Assembly: GCA_905221605.1 (NCBI GenBank)
Contig: CAJNDS010000557.1
Span: 779,182 to 843,181, forward strand
Source: Symbiodinium natans
Taxonomy: Eukaryota; Sar; Dinophyceae; Suessiales; Symbiodiniaceae
Length of the DNA: 64,000 bases
Direction: 5' to 3'
Shown here: piece after piece, positions 55,501 through 64,000 of the stretch
Layout of the letters: each line of letters opens with the position of its first letter
Numbering within the stretch: the stretch's first letter is position 1
Notes under the pieces: model-generated
What the model saw: the letters and a program-made list of their open reading frames with translations, nothing else
What the model was told of the DNA's origin: nothing
The model's database searches: none
Made by a program: the position numbers and the translations under genes

Positions 55501-55540
55501 TGACAGCTTCCGTGCTCTCAAGCTGAGGCCATCTTTGTGA
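52532..55540 (+). CDS. Mitochondrial carrier family (SLC25) protein, main body
   Basis: In-phase exons include 52532-52581 (DVSFFALFKRIIAEAMQ), 52838-52865 (LYRGLLPFS) and 52940 to about 53010 (AMEQKALYVLNYTAMKAMLR, helix 2). Helix 3 is about 53442-53500 (TVLLGYISALAVAVNTR). Then come 53752 to about 53809 (LVVQLQTAAPNTAKSEIV), 53936-53974 (ALFTREGLRAAMK), about 54073-54133 (VVSLKPGIEFALFDWLK, helix 4) and about 54309-54371. Helix 5 ends at 54719 (GIATCFVYPYV). The C-terminal exons are exact and in phase: 54931-54969 (AKLAPSASAALKK), 55116-55163 (VFFNEGPLALYRGLSM), 55230-55271 (EIMRGMTQSAVMFA, helix 6), 55353-55376 and 55499-55540 (YDSFRALKLRPSL, TGA). The EGxxxLYRG repeat motif occurs twice and marks the family. 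The first helix and first PxDxxK are absent here but present at 37.0-38.2 kb. Substrate not predictable. Confidence 0.75.
53293..53401. mobile_element. MITE-like element, family M5
   Basis: Arms of about 40 bp: left 'gtgggtggttgtcaacatta' onward (53293-53335), right 'gggacccattttgacaacca' (53363-53401), inverted repeats around a centre containing 'aaatactaggtgccgtatta'. It lies in a carrier intron, or possibly overlaps an exon edge. Confidence 0.8.
54178..54292. repeat. CCCTAAA array in a carrier intron
   Basis: About 16 heptamers (CCCTAAA with CCCCAAA and CCCGAAA). A short G-strand array follows after the next exon, at 54418-54448. Confidence 0.96.
54993..55098. mobile_element. MITE-like element, family M1, making up most of an intron
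   Basis: Starts GGGGGTTTACGAATATAAGG, has 'ccccaaatagtaggattccc', 'aaggaccccaagaaggtacc' and ends CATCGTAAAACCCC. It accounts for about 105 of the 146 nt intron 54970-55115 of the carrier gene. Confidence 0.8.
55414..55474. repeat. TTTAGGG array in the last carrier intron
   Basis: About eight G-strand heptamers including TTTGGGG, in the 122 nt intron 55377-55498. Confidence 0.97.
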
Positions 55541-58100
55541 GGACTGTGGCAAAGGCCACAGTTCTGTCCCTGAGGTTTTCCAACCCTATTGTATGCAATT
55601 GTCAAGATAGCGCTTCCTGGCAAGTACGAGGCCGAGGGGCCGTGTGACTGCCGGCGAATGCGCAGGGTCGTAGGGCTGCCTTCCTTAAGAGGAGGAAGGT
55701 CATCCCAGCACCCTTGCGACTTCACCGCGCCGGTGAGGAGAGCCCAGTGCTGCAGCTGCTAGCGCGGTCGCTGATGGCATGGAGAGCAGGGGAGCTCGGC
55801 TGCCCTGTAGCAGTCTTTAAGTAACTCACAACTCTCTGACAATCTCTTGCAGCTGCTTGGCAACCTCGTAGTGCCCTGGAAGCGCCCAACAGCCGAGGGA
55901 GAGGTGCAGAAAATATACCCCTCCCGCCTTGACACACCGTAGCCCATACCGTGGCTCCCAAACCCTGAACGCCGGCATGGCAACGCATGGGGCGGCGCGT
56001 CGCGAAGGCGCCGGCGTCGTGACGAGCCAAGGAGCGGAGGGGAGCAGGGGGGACACACGAGAGAACGGAGGTGCAGTCCGCGCGTTCCTTGGGGCAACAT
56101 GGCATGGTAGATGCACAGCATCATTTGTGGAGACCCGAGCCAGCAGTTTAAAGTGGAGACCTTGTCAGCGAGAGTCTGAACTCCTGGAGCTTGCGGAGCA
56201 ACAAATAGCAACATCCAACCCTAAACCCTAAACCCTAAGCCCTAAGCCCTAAGCCCTAAACCCTAAACCCTAAACCCTAAACCCTAAAGGAGAGCTGTCC
56301 GGAGATGCGCGCTTTCTTGGTCACTCTGCCAGAGCCTCGCCTTCGGCGACAGTATATGACTCAACAACTCTTCTTGCACAGGCGGCTGGTTTGATTGACC
56401 ATCTCCTCCCAAAGCCTGAAAAGATCTAAGCAGCGACCATGTACGAGACGAGTTTTGAATGATGGCCGGGATGCGCGATACAGGCCAGGAGGCTCGAAGT
56501 GGCCACAGGGGCCTGGTCAACAAGATGACAACAAGCCAATGAAGCTTTGCAGTTCCTGTGCTGGCGTTGCCCCCCCTCCCCCCCGCCCTGCCATCATTCG
56601 AAGAAGCGAGACAACCGCCAGTGTTTCGTAGTTTCGTATGGGGAGGGAATTGCCAAGGCTGCCCTTCACGATCTACAGGATTTTGTCCAAAGCAGGCAGC
56701 CGGGCCCCGAGGGTGTGTCATCGACGTCGCATGAATGGAAGTGTCGGTGTTGCGGTATGGCTGCCTTGGCGTGTGGATGAGCTCCAGGCTGCTGCTTTTA
56801 AGAAGCGATTGTGTCAACCCGAAAAAAAAACGTGCCCTCAGTACACTCAGGATACCCTATCTGGGGCAGTGGCACCGACCTCAGCAAAATTTGTGTTTTT
56901 TAGGCGGGAGGGGGGGGAAGCCACCTGAGAAGCATTGCCAAAACGTTGCTGAAGGTGGGTGGTGGGGTTCTGCTTCAGTTTCTCCAGCTGAGGTATTCGC
57001 GGATAGCCCTTCAGCACCTGGGCATTCAGATCTCCATGAATGAAAGGCCGGACCATCTCGAGTATGTCCGACATTAGGGTACCTTATTGGGGTCCTTATT
57101 GTAAGGGAATCATATTGTTTGGGGTCTGTATTAGGGGCCCCTCATTTTCGTAAACCCCCATATGCTTTGGTACATGATGAGCTGCCGTCCACGCAAGATC
57201 CCCGCAGGGTCGTCGAGTGGGCAGATGAGGGACGATACCTGATCCGCGAGGCAAGCCGGGCTCGATGCTCAGTGGGCCCAGTTGGAGTTTCTCGACTCTT
57301 AAGCAGGTCCACACGCACGGCGATCATGTCATAGCGCTCCCGCCACGTTTATGTCCTTCGGGGCCATTTGGGGATCCTCGGAGCAGGCCGCAGGTGCCTC
57401 AGCGAACATCGCGCCATCTTCTTGCCCCCAGTCACCATCCGACGAACCCGAGAGGGTCAGGGTTAAGATGCCTCAAGAGGCCCCTGCCTCCCTTGGCCCC
57501 GCGTGGCGCCTTCTTGGGCACCTTACACAAGCAACCACACGGCAACAAAAAGAGCGCAGTCGAGCCTACTCTCTTTTTTTTTTTGCGCTCTGCGGACGCG
57601 TGGCTTGTTTTGGGCGCCTTACAGTTACAGACGCAAGCGACAGAGCGAAACAAGAACCGTGATCGCTCCTACAAAACATGCTTTGTTGCTCTGCGGTTGC
57701 TTGGGGTGTGTTTTTCGCGCGTAAGCGACCGCACAGCAAGAAATCACAGAACACACACGCGCACAACACAACAAGAAGCAACCCCCTGCGTGGACTGAAA
57801 GCGAAAACGATTCGCAGAGTCAGGGAAGTGTGCCAGGCAGAGACTGTACTGAATGGCGGCGAACTCCCCAGAAGTGTCCCAGACGAGCAAAAGGGCGGGC
57901 GGCCTTCCCTGCAGTTGCTAGATTTGCTAGACATGACATCTTGGAGCGATCGCCACAGTGTTGCCTGCGTTCACTGCTGCCCGCCCGGCTCAAGCTTCGC
58001 CGTGTTTTGGTGGGCTTTAGGGGGCCCAAGAGGCGCGCAGCTTGGGACGTGGAAGCCGTGATGTTTGGAAGTTTCGGTGGCCGGCCTTCGAGTGAAAGTT
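55541..58100. other. Intergenic stretch with weak coding signal only
   Basis: Possible exon-like segments at 55854-55930 (LLGNLVVPWKRPTAEG after CTTGCAG) and 57440-57540 (RVRVKMPQEAPASLGPAW), neither joined to anything. Contains a CCCTAAA/CCCTAAG array at 56217-56287 and an M1 element at 57076-57168. Must hold the promoter or trans-splice acceptor of the cyclophilin gene, which I could not identify. Confidence 0.35.
57076..57168. mobile_element. MITE-like element, family M1, reverse orientation
   Basis: Read on the minus strand it begins GGGGGTTTACGAAAATGAGG and continues with 'accccaaacaatatgattcc' and 'aataaggaccccaataaggt', aligning over its full length with the copy at 54993. Confidence 0.8.
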
Positions 58101-58111
58101 CTGTGAGGCAG

Positions 58112-60919
58112 ATGTCGCTCACCATCAAGACCAACCTGGGCCCGCTCAAGGCGTTCCGAACTTCCTGCGCGTGAGGATTTAGGGTTTAGGGTTTAGGGTT
58201 TAGGGTTTAGACCCTCCTTTCGGGGCGATGTCCAGGGCTTTGTTGCAGATCCAGTACAGCTCGACATGTTGCGGTGTAGAGATACTCTTCGAAAGTCTGT
58301 CCAAGCCTCCACAGTCCATTTCCTGGTACTGAGTGCTCTTTCCTGAAGCCCTAAACCTAATCCCTAAACCCTAAACCCTAAACTTAAACCCTAAACCCCG
58401 AACCCCAAACCCCAAACCGCAAACCCTAAACCCTAAACCCTAAACCCTAAACCCAAACCCTAAACCCTAAACCCTAAACTAAACCCTAAACCCTAAACCC
58501 TAAACCCTAAACCCTCCCTAGACCCTAAACCCTAAGCCCTAAGCCCTAAGCCCTAAGCCCCCTAAGCCCTAAGCCCTAAGCCCTAAGCCCTGAGCCCTGC
58601 AGCCCTAAGCCCTAAGCCCTAAGCCCTAAGCCCTAAGCCCTAAGCCCTAAGCCCTAAGCCCTAAGCCCTAAGCCCTAAGCCCTAAGCCCTAAGCCCTAAG
58701 CCCTAAGCCCTAAGCCCTAAGCCCTAAGCCCTAAGCCCTAAGCCCTAAGCCCTAAGCCCTAAGCCCTAAGCCCTAAGCCCTAAGCCCTAAGCCCTAAGCC
58801 CTAAGCCCTTGCCATGCCTCACAGGTCGAGCTGTTTTGTGCCCAGACGCCCAAGACGTGCAAGAACTTCTTGGCGCTAGCCGCTTCCGGTAGCCCCGTCT
58901 GTTTGATACTTTGTGGGTTTAGGGTTTAGGGTTTAGGGTTTAGGGCTACTGTGATGTGTAAGGGACATCCCTTCTTTGATGTGGAAGTTAGGTGCGCTGA
59001 CATGGTGCACCATGGGTGCAGTGGATGCCAGGCTACTATGACAACACGAACTTCCATAGAAACATCAAGGGATTCATGATCCAGGCGCATGCTGCAAACT
59101 TGTGGACTTCTTATTGATGATGATGATGATGATTATTATTATGATTACTGTGATTGTCATTATTATTAGTATTGTTAGTCACATGCCCGGCCAGGGCGGC
59201 GACCCCACAGGCACTGGCAAAGGTGGCCAGAGCATCTATGGAGGCTACTTCGAGGTTCCGTCAGAAACCCTGCATGCAAAGATGTGCCCGCGTGCGGCGA
59301 GCCTGTGAGGACGAGTTTGTGTCCACGCTGAAACACGAGAGAAGAGGCTCGGGGTTGGGAGTCTCGCGCATGGCTTTGCGTCATGGAATGACCTGCGAGG
59401 CATTCTCTCGATGGTGAACACTGGCCCCAACACCAACGGCAGCCAATTCTTTGTGACGTGACCGGGTTGAGGGGGGGGGGAAAGGGTGGGGAAGGGAGGC
59501 AGGTTTCGGAATTCAGTCCGGCAATTCTTCAAGCAGGTGGTGGTGCACTTCAGCCTTCTTGGGTTTGAGGTGGCTTGTGCGCAGGTACTCTCGCCAGCCA
59601 CACCTCAATGGTGTTTACACTACGTTCGGGAGGCCCGCCCTGTTGAGGGCTTAGGATGGTTTTGACAGCTTATGGCTCCGGAGCTCACTGGAAGGCTGAT
59701 CGATGGCTTGGACACCCTTGACAAGATGGAGAAGGAGAACGGTTTGGGTGTAGGGTTCCATGGTTCTCAGTCAAGGGCATGTTTTTTTGTTGCCTAGTCT
59801 TTTCGTGGCGATCCCCTTCTAGGCCTTCTTTGGTTTAAGGCTCCCTAAACCCTAAACCCTAAACCCTAAACCCTAAACCCGAAACCCTAAACCCTAAACC
59901 CTCAACCCTCAACCCTCAACCCTCAACCCTGAACCCTAAACCCTAAACCCTGAACCTTAAACCCTCAACCCTCAACCCTCAACCCTCAACCCTAAACCCT
60001 GAACCTTAAACCCTAAACCCTAAACCTTAAACCCTCAACCCTAACCCTAAACCCTAAACCCTAAACCCTAAACCCTCAACCCTAAACCCTAAACCCTAAA
60101 CCCTAAACCCTAAACCCTAAACCCTAAACCCTAAACCCTAAACCCTAAACCCCAGTCAAGTCCATGACAGCGCCGCGGTCTTTCACGTCGGGACAGACGA
60201 CTCAAGGCTTCCCTTGACGAGTTGCGCTCCCTTGCGGGCTCAGCACTCGTCTCTCTGGCTCCCTTCTTCCCCTTGGTTCTTAGTAGGGAATGAGGGAATT
60301 AGGGCCCTATGTATAGTCCTTTAAAGAATGATGTAGGGGTACCTCATTCCCTCACTCATTCTCTACTAAGAACCAGCCAGTCTTTTATGCCTTCTTCGCT
60401 CTCTTTCTAGTCTTACTGTCTTGTCTCTTCGGGCCTCGCTTCAGGCCTCCCATTGACATCTACCCACGCGCTCTGCAGAAAAGTTTGGCTTTTGGGGTTT
60501 GGAGTGGTGTCCTGGTTGGGTTGAAAGGGACCCCGGATCTCGGAAACCACGAAATCAAAAACATCGCAAGCTAGTTGTAGCTTACAGCAGCCCTAAACCC
60601 TAAACCCCAAACCCTAAATTCTCTTTTTATGTGCAGGAGCCCATCAACGCCAAGAACAGGCCAATGCGGCCAATCAAGATTGAGGTGCCCCGGGAACAGC
60701 TGCAAACACATCTCTTCGAGTAAAGCAACCCAGGTCTGTATAGTTTTATACATTCATATTATATTCTTATGTTCTTATATGGCTATATTATACTATAGTT
60801 ACTTTCGGCCATTGTCAGAGAGTTGGTGCATCCTGTGCCGGCTTCGTGTAGTCTTCGCGTTTTGTCAGAGCATCGTGATCCACGCCAACCCGATTGCTGA
60901 CGAAGAAGCGCAGCAGTGA
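58112..60919 (+). CDS. PPIL3: PPIL3-type cyclophilin (peptidyl-prolyl cis-trans isomerase)
   Basis: Ten exons join in phase to 165 codons plus stop (human PPIL3 has 161): 58112-58150, 58825-58888, 59032-59084, 59195-59254, 59310-59346, 59400-59457, 59585-59632, 59695-59734, 60637-60684, 60869-60919. The start MSLTIKTNLGPLK is followed by VELFCAQTPKTCKNFLALAA, NFHRNIKGFMIQ, GGDPTGTGKGGQSIYGG, SMVNTGPNTNGSQFFVTYS, HLNGVYTTFG and SIVIHANPIADEEAQQ. These match the PPIL3 subfamily closely, including the lack of the usual cyclophilin Trp region and a short C-terminus. The active-site Arg (FHRNIKGFMIQ), Gln of FMIQ and SQFF are kept. The enzyme isomerises prolyl bonds; PPIL3 is associated with the spliceosome in other eukaryotes. 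Donors: four GT, four GC, one GA; all acceptors AG. Confidence 0.93.
58172..58210. repeat. TTTAGGG array at the 5' end of cyclophilin intron 1
   Basis: Five G-strand heptamers starting 22 nt after the donor. The same intron has a long C-strand array farther on (58349-58808), so opposite-strand arrays face each other in one intron. Confidence 0.96.
58349..58808. repeat. Large array switching from CCCTAAA to homogeneous CCCTAAG
   Basis: 58349-58527 is CCCTAAA with sporadic variants. From 58528 to 58808 it is almost purely CCCTAAG (about 38 copies). It ends 16 nt before the acceptor of cyclophilin exon 2. Confidence 0.97.
59844..60152. repeat. CCCTAAA array with CCCTCAA sub-blocks, cyclophilin intron 8
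   Basis: About 44 heptamers in 310 bp. Two runs of CCCTCAA (59899-59932 and 59965-59993) are embedded, each followed by the same 'ccctgaaccttaaaccctaa'-like string, indicating a segmental duplication of about 66 bp inside the array. Confidence 0.96.
60274..60375. mobile_element. MITE-like element, family M2
   Basis: Arms 'ggttcttagtagggaatgag' and 'ctcattctctactaagaacc' form a near-perfect inverted repeat around a 45 bp centre with 'gggccctatgtatagtcc'. Lies in cyclophilin intron 8 and matches the copy at 11797-11878. Confidence 0.85.
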
Positions 60920-62160
60920 GCATCTTGGAAGCGTAGCTTTAATGAACAGAGCTGCAGAGTGCGGCAGGGCCTCTACAGATCTCTGCGGGCACTCTGGTCT
61001 GTGTATCCTAGCTGCTGCGTGCAGACAAAGCAGGCAGCTGAGTATAGCCAGCGCCCTATGCAAAGCCATAATCTCCAAAAAACGTGCGACGTGATAAGTC
61101 CACTCTTCGGTGGGCAATCAATGCAAAAGGGCATCTGCCAACAAGCTTCCTGTCGTCCGTATACTTTTTTGGTTCAAAGACGCAGCTCAAAGTCGTAGCC
61201 TCACGCTCGCTCAAAAACATGTTACCAGTGCCTTCCAGTCTGCGCAGTTCACACCCGCAAGCTTAGCAGGCACCTAGACTTACCTAGACTTAGACACTTT
61301 AGAGTCCGGACGAACTTGCCTTTCTTGTGGGATGCCGCGTGGCCTTCTGCAGGAAGCTGTCTGCAGTGCCCTGAGTAAGCAGAAGCCCTCCCGCAAGCAG
61401 CTTGCAAATCTGGAATGAAACGGTGGTGAAGCCAGGTCATCACCCCTCTGGATCCCATCACAAGGAGCTTCAGGCTGACCTCAGAATCCATATTATAAAT
61501 AGAAATAAAAATGAATAAAAAAAATATATATACACACATACACTATATAGATACATGTCCCCCCCCTCCATAAAAATCATAGCAATAGGGTAATAAGTGC
61601 TCAACGCCTAGCCCTGCGTCAGTGGATGTCAGTGGATGTGAGAGCTGGGAGGAAGAGCTGGAAGCATGCGGAAAATCCCAGCTTCGGAACGGCCGGAGGC
61701 CCTCTGTCTCCCTACACCCTAAACCCTAAACCCTAAACCCTAAACCCTGAACCCTGAACCCTAAACCGTAAGCCCTTTGTCTTCGACTGCCCCAGGGTTT
61801 TAGGCGCTCGGAGTCTGGAGAAGACCGGAGTTACGAGGCAGAGCATGGGCTGCTGTGCCACGAAAGTATAGTACGACTGTAGTCACTACCAGGGGGCTAA
61901 ACCCTAAACCCTAAACCCTAACCCTAAACCCTAAACCCTAAACCCTAAACCCTAAACCCTAAACCCCAAACCCCAAACCCCAAACCCCAAACCCTAAGCC
62001 CTAAACCCCAAACCCCAAACCCCAAACCCCAAACCCTAAACCCTAAACCCTAAACCCTAAACCCTAGACAGCTCGTGCTTTGCGCAGGCGTCCCGTGAGC
62101 TTTCGGGCAGAGGCCGGGCGCTTGCTGGCGCGCTATATCCGGCTTTCCTGGTGCGTCCTT
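60920..62160. other. Stretch between genes without a supportable exon
   Basis: Contains an AT-rich tract (61490-61550), a C-strand array at 61715-61765 and a CCCCAAA-rich array at 61897-62066. No splice-bounded coding frame seen. Confidence 0.4.
61897..62066. repeat. CCCTAAA array with a homogenised CCCCAAA block
   Basis: About 24 heptamers; CCCCAAA (TTTGGGG) forms two runs of four (61966-61993 and 62006-62033), flanked by regular CCCTAAA. Confidence 0.96.
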
Positions 62161-62163
62161 GCA

Positions 62164-63305
62164 GGATTTCAAGCAGGAGCTCATCCGCAAGCATGGGCTG
62201 GTTGCTGAGAGCACTTTGCTGTGTTTGCTTCTTCAGGTTACGCAGCTACTGATTCGAAAGTTGAGGCTGCGGACTTCTTACAATGATTTCTTCAGCGGCC
62301 CGGACTTGATCCCGAACATGCAGCCCATGCAGGCAAGCTTTTGTGATGTGAGTTTCTTTGAGCACCTCACCCAACGTTTCTGTTTCCGCCGTTGCGCTCA
62401 TGCTTTGCGTGAGTCATCAGGTCTTCAATGATGCGACCGACGACTTCGGTGCACCACCTGCCGCGGCCTTGGTTCACAGGCGACAAGCCCAAGGCAAAGC
62501 CGGCAGTTGCGGTCACAGTTTGGAGGTTCATGGTACTTTGTAACCCAATTATAACTGTACTTATAAGCCAACTCTAACCCGATTAGGGAGCTTAAGGGGC
62601 TCATAAGTGGGTTATAACTGCACATATCATTGGGGTAAAAGTACCCTGAACCTCCAAGAGGGGGCTTGGGGCAAGTCAGGTGGGCTTGGCGGAAATCAGT
62701 GCAACTGGCCCGCGAAAACGGGACTTCATCCTTGAGGAGGTCTGACGCCGTCAGAAAGTAGCAGTAGCATCGACTTTCCCCCCCTCCCCCCCCCGTGTCT
62801 TCGCGAGGTTCAGCCGGGCCAAGCAGGACGCCGTCAGGTCGATATCCCGATCCAGTCACCGGGCGAGGCGCAGGCAGTCGCTCCTGCTAATGCTATTATA
62901 CTATATTACTATTTGCGATTCCTACAAATCTTGCTACATTCTGTTCTTCATCTTCTTCTTGCTCGTTTCGTTTCGATGATGTCTGATGGCTTGTTATGGC
63001 CTGCTCAAGCCACGGTTAGCAATGCATCTCAGGCGTTTGCGGCAAACTACGCCGTGCAGTCCTCAGACGACCCTAAACCCTCCCTAAACCCCAAACCCTA
63101 AACCCGAAACCTTAAACCCTAAACCCTAAACCCTAAACCCTGGGGATGACTTGCAAGATTCAGGCTGCGTCCCATGTGCCCGTAGATGTAGACCTCGCCG
63201 GGCCCTGAGTCCGACAGTTCGCTCTTGTGATCATTGCTGTGGCTTTCTTTTGTGTATTTTAAAGATCATTCTGGTGATGATGATGTTGATGATGTTGATG
63301 ATGTC

Positions 63306-63341
<36 letters not shown>

Positions 63342-64000
63342 ATATGATGATGGTGAAGATGACTGTGATTTATCATGGAGGTATGCTATTGTTGTACAGA
63401 GGGCGAGCAAGCTTGCGACAGGCGAAGAACGAGATCATTCCCGATGATCCCGTCGAGGCCGCGAGTACCCGTGTACTGGCGTGCCGCTTAATATATAGTG
63501 TATCATCTTACGTGTATTGTTTTCTAACAATACATCAATAAGTATAAATGAATAAATGAATAAACATATCCATGTATATGTATTACAGAGAGAGAGAGAG
63601 ATATATATATATATATCTATCTATATATACATATATATACATAGTATACCAGAACCAAAAAGCCGGAGTTGCTTCAGCATCTAAACAGCACACGGGGCTT
63701 CCTGCCAACTTGGTTTCAGCTTTTTTTCACGCTCTTCACTATTGCTCAAGTGCAGCTCTGGCAGACGAGTGGCACTTTCGACGACAACCCCGAGGAGGAA
63801 GTGCAGTACTGGGTCATGGAGGCGCACGCGCGCGCGCGCGCGGCCAGCCTCCCTCTACGCAAATCAGCCGTTGCCCTCTGACAGGGCGACGGCTCCGGAC
63901 CTGTGGTTGTCCGCCATGAGCATCACGCAAGCTTCTCAGACGAGCTGGCGCACACGCAATTCAGGTGTGAGGCGTGAGCTTGAAGAGTGTGGAGCTGGCA
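62164..64000 (+). CDS. 5' part of an unidentified gene, truncated by the right edge
   Basis: Likely exons: 62164-62202 (DFKQELIRKHGLV, GC donor), about 62237-62333 (VTQLLIRKLRLRTSYNDFFS, then GPDLIPNMQPMQ), 62424-62480 (VFNDATDDFGAPPAAA), about 62809-62860 (FSRAKQDAVRSIS), about 63025-63057 (AFAANYAVQ), about 63405-63465 (RQAKNEIIPDDPVEAA), about 63750-63830 (LWQTSGTFDDNPEEEVQYWV) and 63884-63964 (GDGSGPVVVRHEHHASFSDE, then LAHTQF, GT donor). Acceptors are AG. The gene continues beyond the window. I do not recognise the family; the product looks soluble and acidic. Confidence 0.5.
62519..62655. mobile_element. MITE-like element, family M3
   Basis: Outer arms 'ggaggttcatggtac' and 'gtaccctgaacctcc' and inner 'aattataactgtacttataa' / 'gggttataactgcacata' are inverted repeats. 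It shares 'actgtacttataa' and 'cttaaggggc' words with the copy at 32513. Lies in an intron of the right-edge gene. Confidence 0.75.
63066..63141. repeat. CCCTAAA array
   Basis: About 11 heptamers with CCCCAAA, CCCGAAA and CCTTAAA variants, starting 8-10 nt after the short exon ending near 63057. Confidence 0.95.
63274..63352. repeat. (GAT)n microsatellite
   Basis: About 24 trinucleotide units gatgat with gttgat variants, within an intron of the right-edge gene. A smaller GAT/ATT tract occurs in cyclophilin intron 3 (59117-59180). Confidence 0.95.

Noticed and set aside
58349-58808. CRISPR-like array
   Set aside because: Heptamer tandem repeat without spacers in a eukaryotic intron.

Overview
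The window looks like nuclear DNA of a dinoflagellate, probably a Symbiodinium-like (Symbiodiniaceae) alga; the genus is inference. Exons are short, rich in G/C at third codon positions, and separated by introns that end in AG|G and begin with GT, GC or GA, the relaxed donor set known from dinoflagellates. Almost every intron carries an array of the plant-type telomere heptamer TTTAGGG/CCCTAAA or a close variant. No bacterial-style operons, rRNA or tRNA genes were seen.

Layout. The first ~0.5 kb holds the 3' part of a minus-strand gene that runs off the left edge. From ~2.7 kb to the end, every coding signal I can support is on the plus strand, so the region around 0.8-2.7 kb looks like a divergent strand switch. 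About 4.5-14 kb holds a long series of exons, often A/E/K/R-rich, of one or more unidentified genes. A fused double aquaporin lies at 16.2-24.0 kb and a histidine-phosphatase-like gene at 25.6-26.8 kb. An unidentified multi-exon gene with a CxxC motif follows at 27.9-31.9 kb. At 32.8-35.3 kb is an intronless 843-846 residue repeat protein with a plastid-type presequence.

The region 37-55.5 kb is unusually layered. Exons of a mitochondrial carrier family (SLC25) protein occur at 37.0-38.2 kb (first helix, PFDTLK signature and loop) and again at 52.5-55.5 kb (the remainder). Between them lies a complete-looking gene for a secreted Cys-rich, then Ala/Lys/Glu-rich protein (38.7-48.5 kb). One of that gene's introns contains an intronless 168-residue ORF (44.17-44.67 kb). 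A G-rich minisatellite fills 48.6-51.5 kb. A PPIL3-type cyclophilin gene at 58.1-60.9 kb could be resolved exon by exon (10 exons, 165 codons). The last 2 kb holds a gene truncated by the right edge.

The genes have no evident shared pathway: channel, carrier, prolyl isomerase, phosphatase, plastid repeat protein and secreted protein sit side by side, as is usual in dinoflagellate unidirectional gene blocks. The most distinctive biology is in the introns: telomere-like arrays, homogenised variant arrays and several families of short inverted-repeat elements, one copy of which makes up most of one intron. All exon models come from reading frame, splice-site and phase logic by eye; no transcript or database evidence was available.
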